Under the pieces are notes generated by a model that saw only the letters and a list, made by a program, of their open reading frames with translations, did no database searches and was not told the origin of the DNA. DNA of 10,524 bases, from the NCBI GenBank assembly GCA_035286745.1, contig DATECU010000076.1:1-10524 (forward strand). Direction: 5' to 3'. The stretch is from DATECU01 sp035286745 (GTDB lineage Bacteria; Acidobacteriota; Vicinamibacteria; Fen-336). Positions 6,140 to 10,524 of the stretch are shown here, in pieces; the first letter of the stretch is position 1; every line of letters begins with the position of its first letter. A program made the translations under genes and the position numbers.

Positions 6140-6987
6140 GGCGCCCCCCGGTCGCGCTGCTCGGGCTGGCGCTGGCCAGCGCCTCCGGCGTGGCCGCGCA
6201 GGCGGTGGTGCCGGCGGTTGCGCCCGGCGCCGGCATCGAGGCTTGCAGCCTGTTGGTGCGCTGCGGGCTTTCCGCTCCGCCGCCCGCTTGCACGGGACCC
6301 CTGTCGAGCGGCGTTCCCGGCGTCGTCTACGACGACGAGCGATGCGCCGAGGGCCGCCGACTCTTCGCCCAGGGCCTGTCCCCCGTCGACCCTCTGGGGA
6401 GCCGCGTCTACCGCATGCTGGGGCGTCGCTACCGAGTCGTCTACTCCGTCGTCGGCGAGGCGCCCATCAGCCAGCCCCGCTTTCTCTACCTGCTCGACGA
6501 GCTTCCTCTCGCCGCCAAGCTGCTCTCTCGCTTGCAGGCGAAGGACTACTCGGCCGAGTACCTGGATGGGCCGGCTCGGCGGCGCTTCCGCGGGGGGCGG
6601 AAAGGCGTGCTCACGGGCGAGGCGGAGCTGATCGCGCGCGACCCTGAGCCTGGCCGCCTGACCTACTTCGGTCTGGGGACCTCCCAGGTCGGCTTCTGGT
6701 CGCTCCGTGGCCTGGCGCTCCTGGAGCTTGAGTTCGCGCCAGTGGACGCCGGACGCCGCCTCGCCTACCGCATCAGCGTGGTGGCTTCGCCGGTGAACGC
6801 CTTCTACGACATGGTGATGCGTCTCGGCGTGTTCAAGGGCCTGGTGGAGGGGCGCCTTCGCGAGGTGATCGGCGACATCACCCAGGCCATGGCCAAGCTG
6901 GAGGGCAGCCCGCCCAGCGTCCTTTCGAGCCCCGACTGGACTGGGGAAGAGAAGGCCAAGCTGACGGCCCTGCTCCGCCTGCCGTGA
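6136..6987 (+). CDS. Exported protein of unknown function, translationally coupled to the glycosylase gene
   Basis: A 283-residue protein. The ATG overlaps the upstream stop as ATGA, and no good ribosome-binding site precedes it, so translational coupling is likely. The N-terminus is a signal peptide (MRRPP, hydrophobic 6-20, likely cleavage after AQA at 23). Four cysteines follow in the first third (C37, C43, C52, C70), consistent with two disulfides outside the cytoplasm. The rest has no cysteine or recognisable catalytic motif. It reads as an alpha/beta domain: a strand-rich middle with YRVVYSVVGE and LTGEAELIARD, then a final helix around VEGRLREVIGDITQAMAKL. A START/SRPBCC-like or lipid-binding fold is possible, but this is a guess from its general look. 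I do not recognise the family. Its position in a repair cluster is odd for an exported protein. Confidence 0.85.
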   Translation: MRRPPVALLGLALASASGVAAQAVVPAVAPGAGIEACSLLVRCGLSAPPPACTGPLSSGVPGVVYDDERCAEGRRLFAQGLSPVDPLGSRVYRMLGRRYRVVYSVVGEAPISQPRFLYLLDELPLAAKLLSRLQAKDYSAEYLDGPARRRFRGGRKGVLTGEAELIARDPEPGRLTYFGLGTSQVGFWSLRGLALLELEFAPVDAGRRLAYRISVVASPVNAFYDMVMRLGVFKGLVEGRLREVIGDITQAMAKLEGSPPSVLSSPDWTGEEKAKLTALLRLP

Positions 6988-7003
6988 GCGCCGGGGCGCC
7001 GGG
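6988..7003. repeat. Tandem 8-bp repeat after the exported-protein gene
   Basis: GCGCCGGG occurs twice without a gap (6988-6995 and 6996-7003), starting on the base after the TGA stop. A third, degenerate copy (GCGACAGG) follows at 7004-7011. Either GCGCCGG copy can pair with CCGGCGC at 7016-7022. Confidence 0.8.
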
Positions 7004-7022
7004 GCGACAGGCCTTCCGGCGC
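6996..7022 (+). terminator. GC-rich inverted repeat, possible end of the ku cluster
   Basis: GCGCCGG (6996-7002) pairs perfectly with CCGGCGC (7016-7022) across a 13-nt loop, giving a 7-bp all-GC stem. The first tandem copy (6988-6994) offers an alternative, longer-looped pairing. No T-run follows, so it is not a classical intrinsic terminator. It could slow polymerase or protect the 3' end of the upstream message. Confidence 0.35.
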
Positions 7023-7025
7023 GCC

Positions 7026-7045
7026 CCGAGTTCGCGTAGACTCGG
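7026..7045 (+). other. Second inverted repeat between the ku cluster and the carboxypeptidase gene
   Basis: CCGAGT (7026-7031) and ACTCGG (7040-7045) are perfect complements around an 8-nt loop, only 3 nt after the previous stem. A TAGACT inside it (7037-7042) could be a -10 hexamer. The element could be a second stem of a terminator, part of the leader of the next gene, or an operator. None of these is proven. Confidence 0.35.
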
Positions 7046-7099
7046 CCTTCGATGCCGACCAGCGGTCCGGTCCAGGCCCTTTCCCGGAGATCCCTCCCT

Positions 7100-8569
7100 A
7101 TGCGACGCTCGCTTTTCTGTCTGGCCGCAGCGCTTCTCTGGCTCCCGGCCGTCCTCTCCGCGTCGGAGCCGTCGGACCGGCCGACCGTGGTCCGCTTTCG
7201 GATCCAGAGTCGTGACGAAATCCACGCCCTGACCCGGCTCGTCTCCATCGACGACGTCCGGGGGCTCGAGGTCCGGGCCTACGCCTCGCCGCTGGCCCTC
7301 AAGCGGCTGACCGAGCTGGGCTACGCCTGGGAAGTCCTTCCCGATCCGGGGTTGAACCCGGAAGCACGGATGGACCTTGAGGAGCGAGCGCCGCTCGGCG
7401 TGTGGGACTCGTATCCGACCTACTCCGGCTACGTAGCCATGATGCAGGGCTACGCCACCAACTACCCGCTGCTCGCTCGCCTGGTCGAGATCGGCAACAC
7501 CACCAACACCTCGCGGCCCCACAAGCTCCTGGCCCTGAAGATCAGCGACAACCCGGATGCGGAGGAAGACGAACCCGAGGTCCTCTACACCTCCACCATG
7601 CACGGCGACGAGACCACCGGCTCGGTGACGCTGCTCCACCTGATCGACGAGATCCTCACCAACTACGACCCGCTCTCGACCGACCCCTACAAGCAGCGCA
7701 TCACCCGCCTGGTGAATGAAGGCGAGCTCTGGATCAACCCCTTCGCCAACCCCGATGGCAGCTACTACGTGAGCGATGCGTCGGTCAGCGGCTCCATTCG
7801 CTACTACACGACCACCACCGGCACCAACTCCTGGGTCGATCCGAACCGGAACCTCCCGGATCCTCAGGATGGTCCTCATCCTGACGGGAACGTCTACTGG
7901 GCTGAAACCCAGGCCATGATGAACTTCGCCGCCGCCCACAGCTTCATCATCTCCGCCAACTTCCACGGCGGCGCCGAGGTGGTCAACTACCCCTGGGACA
8001 CTTGGGTGGCGCGGCACGCGGACGACGCCTGGTACCAGGTCCTCTCCCGCCAGTACGCAACCCTGGCCCAGACCAACGGTCCCGCCGGCTACATGACCGA
8101 TCTCGACAACGGCATCACCAACGGCTACGACTGGTACGAAGTCGACGGCGGCCGGCAGGACTACATGAACTACGGGCGAGGCTGCCGCGAGGTCACCATC
8201 GAGATCTCCTCGACCAAGAACCCGCCGTCCTCGCAGCTCCCCACCTTCTGGACCGCCAACCGTGACGCCTTGCTGACGTATCTGGAGAACGCGCTCAAAG
8301 GGGTGCGGGGCCGCGTCACCAACCAACTGGGTGCGCCGCTCGCCGCCCAGGTGACGATTCCGGGCCACGATCACACCGGCTCCTCGGTGACCACCGACCC
8401 CGAGGTGGGGGACTATCACCGGCTCCTGTCCCCGGGCAACTACCCCATGAGCTTCAGCGCCGCCGGCTACCTGACCCGCGACTTCTCGAACGTGGTGGTC
8501 ACCACCGGCGATGCCACCCGCCTCGATGTGGTGCTCTACACGGACCTGATCTTCGCCGACGGCTTCTAG
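7100..8569 (+). CDS. Secreted M14-family zinc carboxypeptidase with regulatory-like domain and DLIFADGF tail
   Basis: A 489-residue protein. A signal peptide spans about residues 1-21 (MRRSL, hydrophobic core, LSA/SEP). A propeptide-like stretch runs to about 100, and the M14 domain from about 104 to 398. Zinc ligands are H168 and E171 (STMHGDETTG) and H289 (ANFHGGAEVV). Substrate-binding residues are in NPDG (217-220) and DPNRN (247-251). The catalytic Glu is E368 (EVTIEIS). Residues 401-480 form a carboxypeptidase-regulatory-like beta-sandwich (GVRGRVTNQLGAPLAAQVTI, SPGNYPMSFSAAGY), as in carboxypeptidase D/M relatives. The protein would cleave C-terminal residues from peptides outside the cytoplasm. 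The last residues, DLIFADGF, match the tail of the protein at 1708-3378. The start at 7100 is preferred because it begins the signal peptide; GGAG lies 11 nt upstream. An in-frame ATG at 7052 would add 16 residues before the signal. It is probably a separate transcription unit from the ku cluster. Confidence 0.93.
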   Translation: MRRSLFCLAAALLWLPAVLSASEPSDRPTVVRFRIQSRDEIHALTRLVSIDDVRGLEVRAYASPLALKRLTELGYAWEVLPDPGLNPEARMDLEERAPLGVWDSYPTYSGYVAMMQGYATNYPLLARLVEIGNTTNTSRPHKLLALKISDNPDAEEDEPEVLYTSTMHGDETTGSVTLLHLIDEILTNYDPLSTDPYKQRITRLVNEGELWINPFANPDGSYYVSDASVSGSIRYYTTTTGTNSWVDPNRNLPDPQDGPHPDGNVYWAETQAMMNFAAAHSFIISANFHGGAEVVNYPWDTWVARHADDAWYQVLSRQYATLAQTNGPAGYMTDLDNGITNGYDWYEVDGGRQDYMNYGRGCREVTIEISSTKNPPSSQLPTFWTANRDALLTYLENALKGVRGRVTNQLGAPLAAQVTIPGHDHTGSSVTTDPEVGDYHRLLSPGNYPMSFSAAGYLTRDFSNVVVTTGDATRLDVVLYTDLIFADGF

Positions 8570-8639
8570 GACGCCCTGATCGCTCACTGCTTCCCGAGCG
8601 GCACCGACAGCCGAGCAACTGCGTGGGAGGGAGAGAAGA

Positions 8640-8654
8640 CTACCTCTTCGGTAG
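8640..8654. terminator. Weak hairpin in the convergent gap
   Basis: CTACC (8640-8644) pairs with GGTAG (8650-8654) over a 5-nt loop, in the 121-bp gap between the convergent carboxypeptidase and TfoX-like genes. The stem is short and no T-run follows on either strand. It is the best terminator candidate in this gap, but weak. The rest of the gap shows nothing else. Confidence 0.2.
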
Positions 8655-8690
8655 CGAGAGTGCGAAGGACACTCCATGCTCGACCCAACG

Positions 8691-8969
8691 CTAGAGGTCC
8701 GCGTCGGCATCGAGGACGTCAGCAGCTACGAAGAGGAACCCCTTCATCGGCCTGCCCGTGAAGTCCATCTCTCGGGCGTCGGGGTGCCGAATCAATGCGT
8801 CGTACGCCTGGGGGCCAACTCGGACCATCAGCTCGTCCTTGACGACGCCGACGCACATGTTGCCCCGGAGTAGAAACGCCAGACCGCCGACCATGCGCTT
8901 CTCGGAGATCCCTGTCTCGTCGGCCAGCATGCCCCGGATCCGTTCGGCCAGCCTTTCATCGTAGGCCAT
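8691..8969 (-). CDS. Stand-alone TfoX N-terminal-domain protein
   Basis: A 92-residue protein starting MAYDERLAERIRGML. It has the pattern of the TfoX N-terminal domain: GISEKRMVGGLAFLLRGNMCVGVVKDELMVRVGP, then DFTGRPMKGFLFV near the end. The C-terminal domain of full-length TfoX/Sxy competence regulators is absent. Such short single-domain proteins are widespread and mostly uncharacterised, so a competence role should not be assumed. The start at 8969 has a good ribosome-binding site: on the minus strand GGGGAGG ends 4 nt before the ATG. It lies 31 bp downstream of the polysaccharide deacetylase gene on the same strand and is probably co-transcribed. The open frame extends 28 codons upstream into the end of the deacetylase gene, which is not needed. 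Confidence 0.9.
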   Translation of the reverse strand: MAYDERLAERIRGMLADETGISEKRMVGGLAFLLRGNMCVGVVKDELMVRVGPQAYDALIRHPDAREMDFTGRPMKGFLFVAADVLDADADL

Positions 8970-9000
8970 CGTTCCTCCCCGCATCGTTCGGCGCTGATCC

Positions 9001-9732
9001 TCAGTCCTCAACCATTGCTGTCCGCTTCGTGAGCAGCTCCCGCACGGTGACAAACCGAAACCCCCTGGCCCGGACTTGATCCACGATCAGGGGCACCGCG
9101 GCCAGCGAAGCGGATCCACTCGGATACCAGACGTGAAGGAGGATGATCGATCCCGGCCGGACGCGTCGCACGCATTCCGAGGCGATTCCGGCGGCGTCGG
9201 AAGCGTGTCCCGGTGAGTCCGGTTCGATGTCCCAGGTGACGGTCGTTCTTCCCGCGCGCCAGAGAAACCACGGCAGGCCGACGAGCTTCCAGCAGAACGG
9301 CGGTCGGAAGTAGATCTCACCTTGCTGGCCCGCACGGCGGATCAGGTCATCGGTACCCTCTACCTCGGACCTAATGAATCGCTGTGAACGCAGCACCATG
9401 CGCTCGTGCGAGTAGGTGTGGTTTCCCAGCTCGTGGCCAGCGGCCACCAGACGGGGGGCAACCTGCGGAGCTTCGGAGAGGTGCGCCCCATTGACGAAGA
9501 AGGTCGCGCGCACGTGACGGGAACTGAGCGTCGACAGCACTTCGTCTGCGACTGCCTCCGTGGGTCCGTCATCGAAGGTCAGAGCCACCACTTGCTCTGC
9601 CGCATCCACCCGCGCCACCAAGGTGCCGAATAGCTGCGTGGTGCGCGAGCGGGCGAGGCGGTACAGTCCGTTGAGCCCCCCGGCGAGGAGTGCAGCCGCA
9701 CCCAGTACCATCGCCACCCTTCGCCAGCGCAT
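9001..9732 (-). CDS. Membrane-anchored polysaccharide deacetylase (NodB / carbohydrate esterase 4 type)
   Basis: A 243-residue protein. A single N-terminal hydrophobic helix (about 6-22, after MRWRR) is a signal anchor, putting the enzyme outside the membrane. The NodB motifs run in order: TFDDGP (52-57, with the catalytic base and metal Asp D54/D55), NHTYSH (104-109, metal ligands H105 and H109), RPPF (143-146), VTWDIEPDSPG (166-175) and IILLH (196-200, H200). The family removes N-acetyl (or O-acetyl) groups from chitin, peptidoglycan, xylan or exopolysaccharide using a divalent metal. The variant RPPFCWK and LLHVWYPSGS segments resemble a subgroup of unassigned substrate. The start at 9732 is backed by GGGGGGAGAG 5 nt upstream and by the anchor helix; the open frame continues 101 codons upstream into the zinc-ribbon gene. 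It is probably in one operon with its neighbours. Confidence 0.93.
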   Translation of the reverse strand: MRWRRVAMVLGAAALLAGGLNGLYRLARSRTTQLFGTLVARVDAAEQVVALTFDDGPTEAVADEVLSTLSSRHVRATFFVNGAHLSEAPQVAPRLVAAGHELGNHTYSHERMVLRSQRFIRSEVEGTDDLIRRAGQQGEIYFRPPFCWKLVGLPWFLWRAGRTTVTWDIEPDSPGHASDAAGIASECVRRVRPGSIILLHVWYPSGSASLAAVPLIVDQVRARGFRFVTVRELLTKRTAMVED

Positions 9733-9734
9733 CG

Positions 9735-9830
9735 TCACTCTCCCCCCGAGTCTGCGATGATGACCTCCGCGAGCGCCAGGAGGGCTGGCATCGCCCACCG
9801 CGGCTTGGTATCCGACTCGGTCACTCCCAT
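9735..9830 (-). CDS. Possible 31-residue small protein upstream of the deacetylase gene
   Basis: In the 124-bp gap between the zinc-ribbon and deacetylase genes, an ATG at 9830 opens a frame of 31 codons ending TGA at 9737-9735, two bases before the deacetylase ATG. A GAGG lies about 8-9 nt before the ATG. The predicted peptide has a charged start (MGVTESDTKPRW), a short hydrophobic stretch (AMPALLALAEVII) and an acidic end (ADSGGE). Most third codon positions are G or C. The placement would suit a leader peptide or small membrane-associated protein coupled to the deacetylase. At this length an open frame by chance is quite possible in GC-rich DNA. Confidence 0.3.
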   Translation of the reverse strand: MGVTESDTKPRWAMPALLALAEVIIADSGGE

Positions 9831-9856
9831 CGTCGAGACCTCGCGTTTGCAACGCC

Positions 9857-10309
9857 CTAGAGCAACGTAGAGTCCTCATCGATTCGCTGGGCTCGCACAT
9901 GGTGCTCTTCGCCATTCGCTGGATCCGGGTCGGAAGCCAGCTCGACGTAGCCACATGCGCCACAGCGCCAGGCATCGAGAGCAAGGGCCTTGTCGACCAC
10001 CCAATGCGACAGCAGGCCCAGGAACACGGACTCACGGCGCGCCAGCACCCAGCTCACCTCCCGGACTCGGGTTGCGTCACTCGGGCCCCTGTCCCAATAC
10101 GCGAGCTCGCCCCGCATCATGACCGCCCCGCAGTGACGACACCGGCGCAGCGTCTGCCCGACGGCTGTTGCGCCGGCCGCAAGGATCTTGTCGCGCTCGA
10201 CTTGGGGAAGCGCGGAAACGCACCCGTTGCATACAGCGGGCGACGCACCCGTCACCAGGTAGTAGTGTGAGGGGTAATGCTCGCTGCAGCGGCTGCATTG
10301 ATTGGCCAT
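9857..10309 (-). CDS. Small protein with two zinc-ribbon modules
   Basis: A 150-residue protein. The first module is CSRC (C5, C8) plus CNGC (C27, C30). The second is CRHC (C57, C60) plus CGAC (C116, C119), followed by GYVELAS. The second module, with CxxCG-xMxxGEL at its start and WRCxxCGYVEL at its end, resembles small zinc-ribbon proteins (the nucleic-acid-binding zinc-ribbon/DUF6487-like type) whose function is mostly unknown. A central stretch with hydrophobic residues (VFLGLLSHWVVDKAL) separates the halves. The start at 10309 is chosen because the first CxxC follows within four residues and a GGGAGA lies about 9 nt upstream on the minus strand. The frame remains open 71 codons further upstream without recognisable content, so a longer form cannot be excluded. 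It is first in the minus-strand cluster, 124 bp before the deacetylase gene. Confidence 0.8.
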   Translation of the reverse strand: MANQCSRCSEHYPSHYYLVTGASPAVCNGCVSALPQVERDKILAAGATAVGQTLRRCRHCGAVMMRGELAYWDRGPSDATRVREVSWVLARRESVFLGLLSHWVVDKALALDAWRCGACGYVELASDPDPANGEEHHVRAQRIDEDSTLL

Positions 10310-10505
10310 GCGCCCATTCTCCCACAGCTGTTGTTCGTGCCGTTTGGCTCTCACGTCCCCCCCGGGCGGCGCGGAATCCGTGCGGCCCCCTCCGAACAAC
10401 GCCGCTCGTCGGCTCCGGTGTTCGGCGTCTCGGAGCAGCCCCAGGTCCCCGATGAACCGAACCGTCGCGCCATCGAGGGTGAGGCTGCCGTGACGGTCAG
10501 GCTTG

Positions 10506-10524
10506 CCATGCCCGACAGGCATGG
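10506..10524. other. Hairpin-forming inverted repeat at the right edge
   Basis: CCATGCC (10506-10512) and GGCATGG (10518-10524) are perfect complements with a 5-nt loop (CGACA). The repeat runs to the last base of the window, so the stem may be longer. It could be a terminator of the plus- or minus-strand neighbour outside the window, or a repeat element. The interval 10310-10505 between this hairpin and the zinc-ribbon start holds only the open upstream extension of that gene and no other recognisable feature. Confidence 0.45.

Noticed and set aside
7052..7099. Upstream ATG of the carboxypeptidase gene
   Set aside because: It adds 16 residues before a good signal peptide, and no ribosome-binding site precedes it. 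Kept only as an alternative.
6878..8710. A 610-codon open frame on the minus strand opposite the carboxypeptidase gene
   Set aside because: It mirrors a gene with zinc ligands, catalytic Glu and signal peptide on the plus strand. Its own translation is Val/Gly/His-rich with no recognisable domain, as expected for antisense frames in GC-rich DNA.
8691..8969. Competence (natural transformation) regulator
   Set aside because: Only the N-terminal TfoX domain is present and no other competence genes are in view, so the role is not supported.
9001..9732. Atypical deacetylase motifs (RPPFCWK, LLHVWYPSGS) as signs of an inactive enzyme
   Set aside because: The metal and catalytic residues D54, D55, H105, H109 and the final His are all present; the variants look like a known kind of subgroup difference.

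Overview
The window looks like a chromosomal segment of a free-living, GC-rich bacterium (GC roughly two-thirds by eye). Nine genes are well supported, a few weaker candidates are listed separately, and there is no phage, transposon, CRISPR or RNA gene signal. The mix (bacterial Ku, a family-5 uracil-DNA glycosylase, a secreted M14 carboxypeptidase, and two secreted proteins ending in a DLIFAD[GA]F tail) resembles what I remember of Acidobacteriota (Thermoanaerobaculia-like) or of some Gammaproteobacteria (Wenzhouxiangella/Lysobacter-like). That placement comes from memory, not from a search.

Layout, left to right. A TldD-type metalloprotease (minus strand) and a large secreted protein of unknown function (plus strand) diverge from a 120-bp intergenic region at 1588-1707. 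That region carries a 13-nt palindrome, a ten-C tract and a strong Shine-Dalgarno. The secreted gene converges on a minus-strand saccharopine-dehydrogenase-like oxidoreductase. The oxidoreductase diverges, across only 59 bp, from a plus-strand cluster: Ku, then a UDGb-type uracil-DNA glycosylase (10-bp gap), then a secreted protein of unknown function that overlaps the glycosylase stop by ATGA. A 112-bp gap with several inverted repeats separates this cluster from a secreted M14 zinc carboxypeptidase. Its C-terminal tail repeats that of the secreted protein at 1708-3378.

The right third is a minus-strand cluster. It is transcribed from a double-CxxC zinc-ribbon protein, through a possible 31-residue ORF, to a membrane-anchored polysaccharide deacetylase and a stand-alone TfoX N-terminal-domain protein. 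It converges on the carboxypeptidase gene.

Three themes are visible. The first is DNA maintenance: Ku and UDGb side by side, with no LigD in view. The second is the cell envelope and export: two DLIFAD-tailed secreted proteins, a third exported protein and a deacetylase. The third is translation signals: tldD, the oxidoreductase gene and ku lack a good ribosome-binding site, but each has a TANNNT hexamer 5-6 nt before its ATG, which suggests leaderless mRNAs. Nothing here amounts to a demonstrably new system. The repeated C-terminal tail, the repair genes coupled to an exported protein and the leaderless-start pattern deserve the most attention.
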